A stretch of DNA of 64,000 bases, from NCBI GenBank assembly GCA_026225945.1, contig JAMJFZ010001089.1, positions 1,122,501-1,186,500 on the forward strand, in the 5' to 3' direction. Of the stretch, positions 44,251 through 57,785 are shown piece after piece (position 1 is the first letter of the stretch; each line of letters starts with the position of its first letter). The position numbers and the translations under genes were made by a program. Below the pieces are notes generated by a model. It was not told the origin of the DNA, did not search any database, and worked only from the letters and a program-made list of their open reading frames with translations. Source of the stretch: Cricetomys ansorgei (taxonomy: Eukaryota > Chordata > Mammalia > Rodentia > Nesomyidae).

Positions 44251-47200
44251 AGGCTTCATGGTGAAGGATTGTTTCTTCTAATACATTCAGAATGGTTCAG
44301 TGGGTAATTAATAAATACCAACTTCCTAAGAAAAAGCCCAAGCTAATCTCGGTGGGGTTTCCATCATATATATCCAAATATATGTGCTGACAACTACAGC
44401 ACCCTAACCTCCAGCCATGCACTTGCCACGTGCCCACAAGCACTGGAAGGTACACATTCTTGCTCATAAAACTGCTCTGCGTCGGGGAGAGGATGATGTT
44501 AAGGGCTAGCTGGACTCCAACGTGCTTGATGTTCTGAACAGATTTACAAATCTGAAATGTCAGACTGTATCGAAGATATGAAGATTAGGGGTAGCAGCAG
44601 TAAGCCTCAGTGCCAGGTTTCCTGCAGCCATCAGAGAGAGGGAGGCTGGCAATCACTGTGCCCAAACACCTTTGCCTTTCGTACCATGCACTGGCTGCTA
44701 CCAGGCTGCCTTCTGACTGCCCTTATTTCTTCCTGACCCGAGTTACCTCTAATGTCAGACTGCCCCTTGCCTGAGATCTTCGCATGCACGCACCTCACCG
44801 AGATGAGAGCTTCTTACTTCAGCAACTTCTCTGCAGCCCAGCCCTGCGGGTGCTTTCCTGCTTCATGACCACTCCCTGGGGTCTGCTCTGTCTTGTTATA
44901 TCCAGGCTGGAAACCTGAACGTGGCTCTGAGCTACAAAGAGACGGGAGCTAAGCAGTTACTTATGAGACGGCCAGATTCTCAGTGAGTTTTAAGGGAATT
45001 CTTCCTGGTTTTTAGAATAGCAGAGACCTGGTGTGATCTAGCACAAGGGGTGTTGATGGAATCTGTAAAGCTCAAAAAAGCAAACATAGCTCAAAGGAGA
45101 AACATCTAAGGTCGCCATGTTAGTGTGGGGCATGTGGCCATGCAGGATGAAGTAGTCTGCTTGGGACAAGTCCTAATGTAACAGTCATAAGATCCTGTGG
45201 TCTGGGAACACTTAGACTTTCATCAGCCTTTGCCCTGATATCCCCCAGACACCTCTGTGAGCATGTGCCCCAGCACTAGAGCTCAGCTGGGTCCTGGCAC
45301 TGATAAAGTATAGCAAAGGCATTACCTCGCCTTCCTTGGTAGGAATGAAGGTCAACACCCATTTTGACTCTGTTTATTCTTGTACCTTGCTCCCTAACTG
45401 CAAACAGCTCAGGACCACTAAAAGGGCCAAGGGAACAGCTGGCCTTTGACACCTGCATTTCAAAGTGCTGAATTCAACATGCTTTCAGTGGTTAGATTTG
45501 CCCAGATGGGTTGTTACCATGGATGCTTTTGTTTCTCGTTTTGCTCTTGTGAGAAGCACAACGGGTTTCTTACTGCTCGGAAGGACTCTCAGGGAAAGCC
45601 TTAAGCTGATAAGATGAAGTATAGATTGGGCCAGCAATATTCTTTCTTATTTCCTAATCTGAAGTGCATATTCATTTCTCCCTGATTCTAGGTCTTTCAA
45701 TAGTCCACATTCGTCCTACAAAAAAGCTTGAAGGAGAGATCAGAGACAAATATTTTTGATGACAGCCCCTACATATTCGATTTTCCTTTTGGAGGGAAAG
45801 GAGCCCTGGGAAGACATGGAGCTGGAATATGGAGGGGAGGGAGAAGCTGGAGAGAACAGGAAGGAGATGAAATGAATGGGAGCTTGGTGTTGGGATGAAC
45901 TGCAACAGTCTGTATCACATGCCAGGAAAAGGATTGACAACAGAACACATTCCTCAGGTCTCTGCAGAGGCTGAGGAGGGCGGTATAGGCCATGAACCAC
46001 ATCCAGGCCATGTACCACATCCTCGCTGAGGGTCTGCAGCCTGGATCCGGAGATGGATTGGTCTCCATGCAGGTCAGGCCACAGCAAGCCAGCTCATTTT
46101 GTCGCAGTCAAATTAGAATCAATGGCTGAGTGACAAAGTCCCTTCTGACTTGGGAAAGTGGCCGGGTTCCAAGCGAGCCTTGAGAGAACCTGATTATCTT
46201 TTCCAGGAAGGCAAAGGGTATATTTCAAAATAAATCATCAACAGGCTGGTGATCTCTTGTCATAATAAGATTGTAATTGAGGGGAGGCAGAGGGTAGAGC
46301 AACTAGGTGTGAGCTATTTCACATTAGGAGCTATAAAAGACCTAAGGGTCCAGGGAAGCTGCCCTCTTCCCTGCCCATAAGACAATACCTCCCTAGGTTT
46401 ATTTGTCAAGAGCACCAGGTTGCTGTGTGTACTCCTCAGGCAGAGAAAGAGAGAGAGAGTCAGTCTTTATGTCCTTCCCCTACAACCTTGGATCCCAGTA
46501 GTCTTGAACTTCAACTCAGAGGCTAGTGGACTTCTATGAACAATTCCAGAGTAATGAAGGATAACATAGCTTCTGGGGAATAGGTCAAAAGGACAATGGT
46601 GGACAGCTGGGATCCCCGAATCCTTGGACCAATCACTAACACAATTCACTAGATCTACATGGATCATGCTGTGATCCCCAGGGCAAAAATCTCTGTTTAT
46701 TATCCCAATATTAACCTCCACCTCAGCCCTGTGAAGAGTCCCTAGTCTTTGACTTGTTGGCAACCATTTCAAACCCTCAGTGAACAAATACTTTAGAAAA
46801 TTGACTTTGGCCATAAGTCCTTTAACAAATTTGGTCATTCGATCATTAGTTCCCAAAGAGTCAAATTTTGGCAGAATGAACAAGAGCCCTTCAGAACCTG
46901 CCTCATAGTGTCGTAGGCACAGATAGGCAAGAGAGTTTGGTAAGGCAAACGAGGCCCCCTGCGCCTCTCTCTGGGTGACTCGGAGTTTGGTGTGTTATGC
47001 TGCAGCTTGGAAGAACGTTCTCACAGCTGCCATGTTCTTCAGCCCTATGTAGCTGGTAGCCAGGGCTGGACGGGAACAGAAGTCAGAGTCACAGACAACA
47101 TACGTCAAGAAGAGACGGTCTTGGGATGCTCCATTGAGTGAGGTCATCAAATGCAAGAAGAGAGAGGACTGCTTTGAACTGCCACCAAGAGTGGGAGGCA

Positions 47201-47734
47201 TCGTATCGAAAGCTGTCTTTACGTCTGTGGTGGTGTGGGAGAGCCACCTGTGCCTTTGTTCATAGCCAAATGTTTCTGGTCCTTTGCTTGGTGAGACTAT
47301 CATTATGTGACTCTGTTTGGTGGCCAAATCTTACCCAAGAGAAAGGGCTCCCTTGGTTGGATAGGCACTTCCAGGCTTGTCCTGGGCTCCCTGATGGCTG
47401 TTGGCATGTATTGTCAGTTGCCTGCGGTGGGCCTTGGCATTGACGGTTTGGAGTCTGTCATTATTTATGTCATTTCTGCACATGTGGCCACAGCTGCTTT
47501 CTTCTGTTCCATCTGCCTGGGTTTCTGCTGTGATCATTTCCTTTGTAGAGGTGTGCCTTCTGCTCCATGATACACCCCTTCTTCATCCATTCAGTGAGGC
47601 TTGGAGATGTTGCATGTAAAGTTTCCTTAGTGTGGCTGGTGATCTGGGGATGAGACTGAGCTGATGGTTTATATGCCCTCAGCCAGGGGAAGAAAATGGT
47701 TCTTTCCTTTTTTTTCTTTCTCTTCTGTAAAGTG
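44251..47734. other. Intergenic stretch, nothing recognised
   Basis: About 3.5 kb with no supported gene. A 138-codon minus-strand open frame at 46467-46883 has no family I recognise, no splice context and no codon bias I can judge, so it is not called. Confidence 0.45.
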
Positions 47735-47830
47735 TTGAAGGTGGGCTAGGCAGTGTAGCTTGGGGACGGAGCACTTGCCTGACCTCTGTGAGGTCCTAGG
47801 TTCTATTCCCAGCACTGCAAAAGCAACAAC
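47735..47830 (+). mobile_element. ID SINE
   Basis: 'gtgtagcttggggacggagc', 'acttgcctgacctctgtgag' and 'ttctattcccagcactgcaa' with an A-rich tail. It is derived from a BC1/tRNA-Ala-type RNA and is not itself a tRNA gene. Confidence 0.75.
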
Positions 47831-47929
47831 AGAGTGAATTCAAGCCATCTTTATATTTATTTTTTACTTAGGGAAAAAAAAAAGCAACGTTATGGGGGCA
47901 CAATTGTCTACGCTTTAACCTTTGCCCAG

Positions 47930-48000
47930 TGGTGGGGATTGAGCCCAGGGCCTTACACTTGCTAGGCAAGCGTTCTACCACTGAGCTGCACCCCAACCTA
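47930..48000 (-). mobile_element. ID/B4-type SINE fragment
   Basis: 'gagcccagggccttacactt' and 'gctaggcaagcgttctacca' are the reverse of an ID-like head. Confidence 0.6.
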
Positions 48001-48484
48001 TGATTACATATTTTAACTCCATGAGGAAAGCAGCACTTTTAGAGCTTAGCTATATTCATGCCTCCCTGAGGAGGAGCAGCAGGCTGCAGTGGCAGACCTC
48101 CTCAGGGAAGCATGGTGGGCCCAGAGACTAGGGCGCAGACTGTGGACGTGCACCCTGGTTCTGGATTCTGTACAAAGGGACAGGCAAGGCAGGGCTGGCA
48201 GGCTCCAGACAAGGCAGCTCAAACAGCTTTAGGATTTAATGGTATAGGGCCTCTCCCTGGTTGCCAGGTGGCTGGCTCTGAGTTGATCAGAGCAGGAGAA
48301 TGTAATATAATCATCATCAGCATCATCATCATCATCTGGATAAGGGAGGTGGTTGGGGGTGTGGCCTCTTCAGTTACTCAGGAAAGGCCATGCTACTTGC
48401 TAGGGCCTCAAAACTGTACAATGACAGCATTTGAAAGATTGCACTCTTCTGACATACGGTAAGCTGCACATATGTCCAGGGCCT
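48001..48484. other. Intergenic stretch with an (ATC)n tract
   Basis: A short (ATC)n array lies at 48311-48336. Nothing else was seen. Confidence 0.5.
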
Positions 48485-50110
48485 ATGATCCACCATGATT
48501 TTTTTTAATAGCTTAAGAAGGACTGACTGTAGATCTTCTTTGAAAGTATGGTAGAATTCTTCTGTAAATCCATCTGGGCCTGGACTTTTGTTTAGTTGAA
48601 AGGCTTTATTACTATTACTGTTTCAGTTTCCTCATTTGTTTTGGTTCCGTTTAGGTTGTTGATTTCTCTTTGGTTTAATTTTGGTGGTTTGGCTAAATCT
48701 AGAAATTTATCAATTTCTTTTAGGTTTTCCAACTGAATGGAGTACAGGTTTCTAAAGCATTCCTTGTACTATTCTAAATTGGTTTTGTGACTATTATAAT
48801 GTTTCTCTATTCATTCTGATCTGTTGATTTTGGTCCTCTCTTCCTTTTGGTTAGATGGGGATAAATATCTATTGATCTTGCTTACCATTTCAAAGAATCA
48901 GCTCTTAGATTTGTTAATTATTTGTATTATCTGGTTTTATTTCATTAATTTTGGGCCTGAGTTTTATTAGTTTTTGCTATATAGTAGGGTTGAGTTGCTC
49001 CTATTTTTCCAAATTTTTGAGTTGCATCTTAAGTCACTTACTTGTGTTGTCTATGATTTTTAAATGTTGGCCTTTGAGCTACACATTTCCCTCATAGGAC
49101 TGCTTCTAATGTGTCCCAGGGAGTTTGTTGGGTTGTGTTTATATTTTCATTTAGGTGCAGGAGACTTTAAAAAAATTTCTTTCTTGATTTTGTTTTCTTT
49201 TTTCCTTTTTAAAAATGATTTATTTCTTTTTATTTTAGTGGACGTTGATATCTTGCCTGAATGGTGTTTCTGTGTGAGGGTTTTGGATCCCCTGGAACTG
49301 GAGTTACAGACAGTTGTGAGCTGCCACGAGGGTCCCAGATATTTTAGAAAAGTTTCCGTGGGCTGCTGAATAGAATGTACATGTCCTTTGGTGTTTGGAC
49401 AGAATCTTCTGTAGACATCTGTTAAGTCCACTTGATGCATGGCGTCTTGTAATTCTGGCATTTTTCTGTGTAATTTCTGCCCAGATGACCTGCCTATCGG
49501 AGAAAGTGAGGTATTGAAGTCACCTGCTGTTAATGTGCTGCTGTCAAGCTGCATCCTTAATTTCAGTAGAACTCTTTTAATGAAATTTGGTGCACCAGAG
49601 TTTGGTGCACAACAATCTGGGAATGTCTTTTTGGTTAACTATTTCCTTGATTGGAACGAAGCGTCCCTCTGAATCTTTTCTGATTAGTTTCAGTTTGAAG
49701 TCTGTTTTGTCAGATATTAGGCTAGTGATACCTACTGGCTTCCTTATCCCATTTATTTGAGTACTTTTGCCCATCTTTTCACATTAAGGTCATGCCTATG
49801 TTTAAAGCTAAGAAGTGTTTCTGGTAGACAACAGGTAGGTAGATTTTGTTTCTTTATCTATTTAGTCCTTATCTTTTGATTGGAGAATTGAGGCCATTAA
49901 TATTTAAAGTTACTATTGAAAGGTGTGTGTTAACTACAGTCATCGGATTGTTGATTTTTGGTGGTGATGTTTATATTCTGAGTGGTACTATGCATTTTAA
50001 TAATTATGGCTTTGTTTTCCGTGCCTACAGTCTCTTGGCTATACTCGTACCTCTTTTCAGTGTGAAATACTGCTTCCCGTATTTTCTTTAAATTCAGTTT
50101 GTTGGATATA
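48485..50110 (-). mobile_element. L1 LINE ORF2 fragment
   Basis: In reverse the text 'tccatctgggcctggactttt' is the classic L1 reverse-transcriptase segment (48560-48600). At 49440-49550 the minus strand translates to an L1 endonuclease piece (AGDFNTSLSPIGRS and MHQVDLTDVYRRFCPNTK). 'gtcagatattaggctagtg' and 'ggccattaatatttaaagtt' near 49710-49910 belong to the start of ORF2. The gene order is correct for a minus-strand L1. A B3-like SINE (about 49180-49345, minus) interrupts it. Stops and shifts are frequent, so it is an old dead copy. Confidence 0.8.
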
Positions 50111-50661
50111 TATTTTCATATTCAGGAAAGTTTTTCTTTCTATAGTATATAGTTTTGGTGTGCCTATTAGTCTAGGTTGGCTTTAATAGTCTTTTTAGGA
50201 AGCACAGTACTTTGCGCTATGATTTTGATGACTGTTACAGTTGGTGTTGCTGAAGATCCTTTGTGCCATATTCTTGTGCCATATTCTTGAATGAAATTTG
50301 AAATAAAATGGGCAACATCAGCCCTTCCTCTATCCTCACCCACCTCTGAGAGGGCTTTGTGCTTTGATCCTGTCTCTCTTTTCCTTGGAATCTTGAAACT
50401 AGAACCACTTGTATGTCTATCTGAATCCAGATACTCAAATTGTTCATATTAATTTTGGGCTTTGTATAGAAATATTTGTGTCACCTTAAAATTCTTACTA
50501 TAAAGTCCCAACGCTCATAACTTTAGAATGTGAGTTTATTTAGAAGCAGAGTCAATGTAAGTGCAATTAGTTCAGTTAAAATAGGGCTGTATTGGAGTAG
50601 GGGAAAGCTCTTATTTAGTATGGCTGATGTCCCTATTAGAGGGGAAATGTGGACATAGGTA
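50111..50661. other. Probable continuation of the L1, then unassigned DNA
   Basis: AT-rich DNA continues for about 330 bases with L1-like texture, then loses it. A 15-base tandem repeat ('ttgtgccatattc') lies at about 50261-50290. Confidence 0.35.
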
Positions 50662-50721
50662 GGCAGACAGACAGACACACAGACAGACAGACAGACACAC
50701 ACACACACACATACACACACA
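50662..50721. repeat. (ACAG)n and (AC)n compound microsatellite
   Basis: Alternating ACAG units run into AC dinucleotides. Confidence 0.88.
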
Positions 50722-52279
50722 GGGAGAGCACTATGGGAAGGTTTGAGATACATTGTCACAGCCAAGGGGCTACTGGCTACCAGGAGGTTCATCTGCAGCC
50801 TGTTGGAGGGAACATGGCCCTCCCTTCTCCTGGCTCTTGGGCATCTAGTCTCCAGAATTGTACAGACAATACACTTCTTTAAATGACATACTAAACACGT
50901 TTGTAGCATACCAGCTCTCTTTATTTACTGTTCATTTTTCATGGTTTCCATCCATTGCCTCCAGTTAAGAATAGTCTGAAAACATTAAATGGTAGCCTCT
51001 GGAAACATTTGGCACGTTTCAGTTTGCACGCTATTCAGAGAAGCATGCTGAGGCCTTTGTCTGGCATACTCACTCCATGGACCACACCCCGCCCCATCAC
51101 TCACTCGGCAGCTGACGCGTGCACCAGATCAGCTGTGCACTGCGGCGCTTGAATCCAAGTGATGGATATTTTACTTGATAACATCTTCAAAATACGAGAG
51201 TAGTTGTGCTGGTGATCTGGATGTGCTAAAGAGTAGCCACAAAATGCTTCCTGGGAGATAAATGTGAACCACTTAAGAAGTAAAGAACAGAATTGCTAAG
51301 GTTGCCGAGATCTACAGTAAGGTGTTACTTTCTTCCTGTTCCTAATTTATAAGTTAAGTTTTTTATTCTAAGTGTGGATGTGTAGGGAAATAGTACACAC
51401 AGGGTTAGTCACGATCCTCAGCTTCAGACACACATTTGGAACGGATAAAGGATAAGGATGGGTCACTGTATGCTGTTATGGTAACCTGGGAAACTAAGCA
51501 TCTATAAATTAACTTACTCTTCTGGGCCTGGTTGTCAGGGGTTCAGTTATAATACAGAGTGACCTTTGCCTATGCTGGTCCATCTTACTAGCTAGGAAGC
51601 CCACAGTTTGGAGCTGTGGAAAAAGGTCCCATCAACCCGCAGGGGCCTTTTCTGAACTCCTCGGGTGCAGAATGCTGCTTTGCCTGATCCTCTAGTTTCC
51701 TCTCTAATATCAAAGTCTCTCTTGACCTCGGATCGGATGGTTTCTCCTTGGAATCAAATTCAGTAGGGCATTTCAGCCTGGGAGGTGGGGCCTTCTGGGC
51801 GGTTGGGTCTCCTGAAAGAGTGAAGAAAACTGGGAACTCCTGGGAGCTCCATCTCCTTTCACACAGGGCATCTGCCCTCTGGGCTCACGTGCAGCCAACA
51901 GACTCCCATACTGACCACTTCTGGAGCTGGAACTGAACCCGGTGTGCCCTGGTGGGCATTGCTTAGACTGCTGGTTGGCCTAGCAGGGCTGGGTCCACCA
52001 GGTCCTTGCTCAGAGCCTCCTGGCGCTGGTTTCATGGCTGAGCAACTTGTGATGGTGTCTTCAGCAGTTCCCAGAGGTAAGGCAAGTCTGGCCAGTCAGA
52101 TATTCAGCCTTAGCATCCAGGCATCTGTTTTCCAATAAAAGTTTCATTACTGAAAAACCCCAAGAGCCAAGAGAAAAGTAACAACCCATAATCACACCAT
52201 TTAGAGAAATACACTGTAAATATTATGATTTATGTTGTTTTTTTTCTCACTTCACCTTTTCTGCTTGCTTATTTTATCA
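50722..52279. other. Intergenic stretch, nothing recognised
   Basis: No supported gene or repeat. Confidence 0.4.
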
Positions 52280-52380
52280 AAGTGTATTAGCTACTTTTAT
52301 GTTGCTGTGGTAACATGCAATGACCAAGGCATATTTCTAGAAGAGCTCACTTCCTTCCTCCCTCCCTCCCTTTCTTCCTA
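52280..52380 (-). mobile_element. URR1-like fragment
   Basis: 'gtattagctacttttatgtt' and 'gctgtggtaacatgcaatga' are the reverse end of the same family as 18520-18812. A short (CCTT)n tract follows. Confidence 0.45.
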
Positions 52381-54289
52381 TTTTCATTTGTTTGCTTCAT
52401 GCTCATAGCCTCTCAGTGCAGGTTTCCTCCATGAGATCCACATGGAGTGATTCTTCAGATCCACACTTCCCATATCCAACCCACTGGCCCCCTCCCCGCC
52501 ACTGCCCCAGCATCCTGTGCACCTGTAATCCCGGGACCTTCCTTTGTTGGGATTCTTAGAATTCCCTGCTGTGTTCCTTGTTTTCTGGATCTCATACCTT
52601 TATTTCTTGCTTGCTGTACAAACGATACTGTAGTGGGCATTCATGTTCATGCCATTTGCTGTACGGCTGAGTGTTTCTTTTGGGTGGCTGTGTAGGAGAG
52701 GAAACTTGGTGCATTAAGAGGTAAGTCCCTCCCTCCCTTGCCGGTGGGTGAGACATGAGATCTTACTGTTTTATAATCCTTGTGGGTTTTTTTGATATCA
52801 ACTTTGGATGCTGATTTTTCTTCTTGGAAAAATCCTATTTGTAGCCTTTGCTCAGTTATGTACTGGCCCCCTGCCTTTGCACTCACTGAGAGGGCACCTC
52901 TGTGGATTCCATTCCAAATACTAACTTTGGCTCCTAGATTCATTAGACCTGTAAGGTGTTTCTTCAGGATATGTGCTATTCCTTTATCACTTGTGTTTTA
53001 CTTTTTATAATGGTAGAAATACAAGCATTAAATTTACCACCCTGAATTAAATTTATTCACATCTTTGTGGGGCATACATGTAGACTTTTTTCTAATGTTT
53101 TAGTTTCTAAGAAAGCCGATACACATTTTCCTTCTAATCCATGGCTTTTGTAGCTTTGGAAGTCCTTCTATGCAGTATCTCTCACAGGCAGATATTTGTC
53201 CGTGCTTTTTTCTATATGCTTTTCTTTTGTTGTATCTAAGTGTTTTATTCATCTGTGGTATAGGGAACCACTTCTATCATAAGGGTCATCATTTGTCCCA
53301 ACATTAGTTACCGGACAGTCCATCTCCTCCTTACTGGTTTGTAGGGTTACCGCTTTCACATATTAAAGACAACATGTATAACAATGTAACTTCAGGGGTT
53401 CCCTACTGGTTATTTCAGTTGCCACTGCTGTATCTGTGTTTTGAAGACGTTTTCTAGAAACAGAGAGGGAGGGAATCAAAATCTTATGGGAGCAGTTCAT
53501 AGCCCAAGTCAAAGGAGCTGGCTACAAATAACCCAGATATAACCTCATATTCCCCCTGATGCTGGTTCAGAAGGGGGGAGGGGGTTCTGAAATACCTTTT
53601 AACACCTCAGAGGACAGTGTCACCATCCACTGTGACTGCTTAAGCTGCTTCACCCTTTACAAGTGCCTCCTCTACCGTCTCACTTCCTTACACCTTCCCA
53701 AGCAAGCTGCTCACACTCAAGGGCTTGCCACTAGAGGAACTAAAATGTGTGGCTCTACTTCAAGGTTTTCTGTTTGGCACCATCCTTCTGTCTGTCTGTC
53801 TTTGAGGCATCTAGACTCTCACCTTGTATTCTGTAGCAGGCTCACATAGAAACAGGCCTCCCGGATCATCCGTTACTTTCTCATCTGTCCTCTGTCATGT
53901 GCTTGCTTGTCAGGGTCAGCATTCTGTTTCCGTATCCATGCTCCGGGGCTGGGCCTTGCGATTCACCTCCCCTGCTTCCTGGTGCTGCAGACTCAGCACA
54001 TGGTTGTGTCTCTGTGAGACTTTACCTTCACTCGCAACAACTTGAACTTTCATTCAAACTACGATCTCTTCCTCCTCCTTCTCCTCTGCCCCCACCCCCC
54101 AAACAAAAAAAGAGAAAGATAGTTGAAGAAGGATGTGCATAATTAGTAATTTATCTACACGGTCTCCCTTGTGGTTTTTCTTGGATTCTCTTACTATATT
54201 TTGAAAAAGTTGCAAGCACAGTATAGAAAAAAAAATCATGCACTGATTTCACAAGTTATTTTGTTAATTTTATGCTTTTTTGTCAGTTA
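52381..54289. other. Intergenic stretch, nothing recognised
   Basis: No supported gene. Confidence 0.4.
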
Positions 54290-54515
54290 AAAAAAAAGAT
54301 TTATTTTAAATATTTTAAAATTTTGTGTCTGTGTGTCTGCCTGTGTTTAGATTTGTGCTTCTGCTTGTTGATGTCCATGGAGTTCAAAAACAGGGCGTTG
54401 GACCCCCTGAGCTGGAGTTACAGTCAGTTGTGATCCATCATTGTGGATCCTAGAAACTGAACCCAGTTCCTTTGCAAGAGTAGTATTTGCTCCTAACTGC
54501 TGAGTCAACAGGTTT
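54290..54515 (-). mobile_element. B3 SINE
   Basis: Reverse B3 including 'ggaccccctgagctggagtt', 'acagtcagttgtgatccatc' and 'cctaactgctgagtcaaca'. Confidence 0.7.
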
Positions 54516-57500
54516 TGGAAGGTTCTATGCACCCCACCCTCTTTCTGTGTCTCACTGAAGCAAGTCGTTTAGAGCTATCTGATCAGTGGTTCTTAAAAGC
54601 AGAGCACTTTGGAACATTTCCTCTACTGTCTTTGACGAAGTCAGAAACGGACACCAGAATGGACTGCGTGTCTGTCGTAAGCGGATGTTGTGATCTGGAC
54701 GGAGCGCTAATCACACAACTGAGAAGACAGCCATTCTCAACTAAGACTTTGTCATCTACTTGAAGTCTTTGCAAGTTTAAAATGCTGCTGCAATTATTAT
54801 GACATGCCAATGTCTGGGCCCTATTTCAACAGCTAAAATCCTAAAGTCTAGGGTAAGCAAAATGAGAAGAACCTCTGTATGGAATGCTTGTCATAACACT
54901 TTTTTAGTTTTGTCCTGGAGAACTGTATATTATTACAGTACAGATGGGAATCTAAAACCAAACCAAAACCCCGAACGCAGCCACAGTGGACCATAAAATT
55001 ACAGAAAGTGTTCTTACTGTCAGGGTGGGAGCAAAGTATGGTGGGGGGTGACAGAACGGCGAAGGACCAGCTAGCACGTGCTTTGGTCAAGATTGAAGGA
55101 GATTGGTAAGAGCGTCCGTGTCCACTTCTGTCCTGTTCCAGAACAGTTGTTCTGTTCAGGGCTCCACTTTTGATCCTTCTCTGCCCCAGGTGTGGCTTGG
55201 TTAAGCTCTAGAAAACACCTTGAATATAATCTATGCCTCCAGCTTGTGATAAATCTGATAGAATTGGCCTCATTAAGGAAAAAGCACCTGCCGACAAAAC
55301 ATGGCATGTGAATTAGCCGTTGGCCACTGTGACAAATACCTCACAACATCAGCTTGTGAAGAGAAGTGGTTGGGCTCACAGCTCTGGGATAGCCTGGTCT
55401 ATACTTGACTGGCCTCGTTACTTTGGGATTATGGTGAGGTAGAGAGGGAGTGCATGGCAAAGCCAAAGGTCTCACCATAGCTAGGAAGCAAAGGAGAACG
55501 AGGCAAGAGTTGAGATTCTGCTATCTCTTTCAAGGATCTACCTCCAGTAACCTAAAGACCTCCCTCTGGATATCACTTCTAGAAGTTTCTACCACTTATC
55601 CATCGTGTCAAACTGAGAACCATGCCTTTAACACATTGGCCTTTGGGGGACAGTCAAGACCTAATCTAGAGCAGCACGGTGTGACAGACTATTCAAGATC
55701 ACGTGACAAGTAGAGCGACCACTACAATGTGTCTTACCGTTGAGGAGGGACTGGAATTAAATCCTCACACAGACAGAGTAAGAGGGATGAAATAGCCAAG
55801 TAGGTAGCAGGATGGGATTGGTAGGCAAAATTCACTACCAAGTCACATGAAGGAAAGGGGAGGGGTTCTGACTGATCTTAACTAAACAGGATTCTTGCTG
55901 AAGACAGTCCCAGGTGACCAGACATCACATGAGGGACAGTGGAGGCAGAGGGACCTGACCAGATAGAGAGGAGGAAGGCCAGATTTCTGGCTGAACTGGC
56001 TTAGCAGGGTTCTAAAACTGGATTTTACGAGGCAACACACAAGTAGCTCACAGAAGGTTCAGAACCCTGCTGAGAATTTGGCCAAGCAAAGTACTTTGTC
56101 GGCGTTAAATGTTTCGTTATGTGTATAGTTTTATAATTGCTGTATTGTTATCTGCAGCAAGTGTGGCTCTTGACACAGACAGGCAGGTTTTACTTTATGC
56201 TTCTGGTTTTGCAAACATTTTGCTGAAGCTATGAATCCATTTAGTTTGTTTGCTTGCAATCCTTATCAGATTTAAAAATGAGTTTCACCTGTTCTTTCTG
56301 CCTCGAGGCTCTGTGCTACAGTCTCACAGGTGCTTTTAAATCCAAGTAGCAAACTGATCAGTACTGACAGCTGGGGCGGATTTGCCCCAGGTATTTTCTC
56401 TGTGGAGCATCCGCAGCTGCTGACCGGAAGTGAAACTCTGCTACTGGACACAGCACCCACTAAGCGAGGTCACAACCACACACTCAGCCGGAAGGACTGC
56501 CCATCCCCACTGTGTGCCTAGCTCTTTTTCCTTTTCTAGCTGCTTTAATTACTCTATTCTCCCCCACCCCCTAAAGGACCTTGATTCCAACTGTGTCAGG
56601 TCAGCCCTCAGGAAAGATTCTTGGATTCCACAAGACTACAACTGAGGTGAGAGGGATTCTTTGGACGATGACTGAAGGGCCATTTCAGAGACCCCAGAGG
56701 GCATGCTCACAGGCATGAACTTGTGTGCATTTTCCTCTTGAAACCCATGTTCCTCACCTGCAAGCACTTTCCTGGATAGTTCAGCAGCTTGGGCAGGGGT
56801 TTGAAGGGACAGTTTTGCATTCATGCTAGGATCTCTGAAGACTCTTTATTGGCTCTGTGATACAATGCAGCTCCTGTGGTCATTGGTCCATCCCACGGTA
56901 CAAGGCAGAGACACCTGCAGAACTCACTGGCCTGTGTCTTCCCTGTTTCCTGCAGTTTCACGTGATCATCACTATCAAGTGCAAAGCTCCTTCCTTTGGT
57001 CCTTTCTTAGTCTCTTTCTCCTTAGGATGAAGGAGAAACATCTCTGCTCCCATAAGGCTGCATCCCTGCTGCCATAAATAACACCCACCTAACCATTTTG
57101 CAACAACTCAGTTATCTCCCATTTCTCCAGGCTGCGCGGACATATTTAAGGGTTACAGCGAGACCTGCCTTATGCTTCCCATTACCTTGGGCTCTTAAGC
57201 TTTGCTTCCGCGGCTCAGAAGTGTTCTTGGTGGATAGGTGTTGACTTTCAGCTCATTTCCTCTTCTGTCCACAGAGATATAGTTATATCACCCTTGAGGG
57301 TTCTCTAATGCATGGTGGTATATGGCCATCACTGGAATAGTGCCATGCAAGGTCACTCTGACCAATCAGTGGAGAGAAGGTGAGTGTTTCTGTGTCACTG
57401 CTGATTACTTAAAATCGGTTACTGTCTTCTCATACCACTTCTAAGATCCTAACTACTATGAATGTGTTAGGTAGGCATGCCTACAGTAAAGAGAGCTTAT

Positions 57501-57639
57501 GAGTGTCCTCTTACTAGTCCATGTATTGAAAGCATGGTGCTTAAAGTCACTGACCCCCAAGACTCGGGTAAATAGATAGATGACTCCAGTAGCTGAGTAG
57601 CTCCATAAATACAACACATTTGGTCATAAAACCTAGATC
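54516..57639. other. Intergenic stretch, nothing recognised
   Basis: About 3.1 kb without a supported gene or clearly named repeat. Confidence 0.4.
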
Positions 57640-57785
57640 TTGTCAGGCATAGTAATGCATACTTTAATCTTAGCACCCAAGAGAGAGACAGGCTGGCAGA
57701 TCTCTGTGAGTTCCAAGGCAAACTGGTTTTCATAGCAAGTTCCAGGCTAGCCAGAGAGACCATACTGCAAAAACAAACAATTAAA
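57640..57785 (+). mobile_element. B1 SINE, diverged
   Basis: 'gcatagtaatgcatacttta', 'cagatctctgtgagttccaa' and 'gttccaggctagccagag' with a CAAACAA tail. Confidence 0.7.

Noticed and set aside
46467..46883. 138-codon minus-strand open frame
   Set aside because: I recognise no domain, signal or splice structure. A frame of this length can arise by chance in 64 kb on six frames.
47735..47830. Possible tRNA gene
   Set aside because: It is an ID SINE with an A-rich tail. The tRNA-like head does not fold into an intact cloverleaf that I can support.
50662..50721. CRISPR-like regular repeat
   Set aside because: It is a dinucleotide and tetranucleotide microsatellite without spacers, in a mammalian genome.
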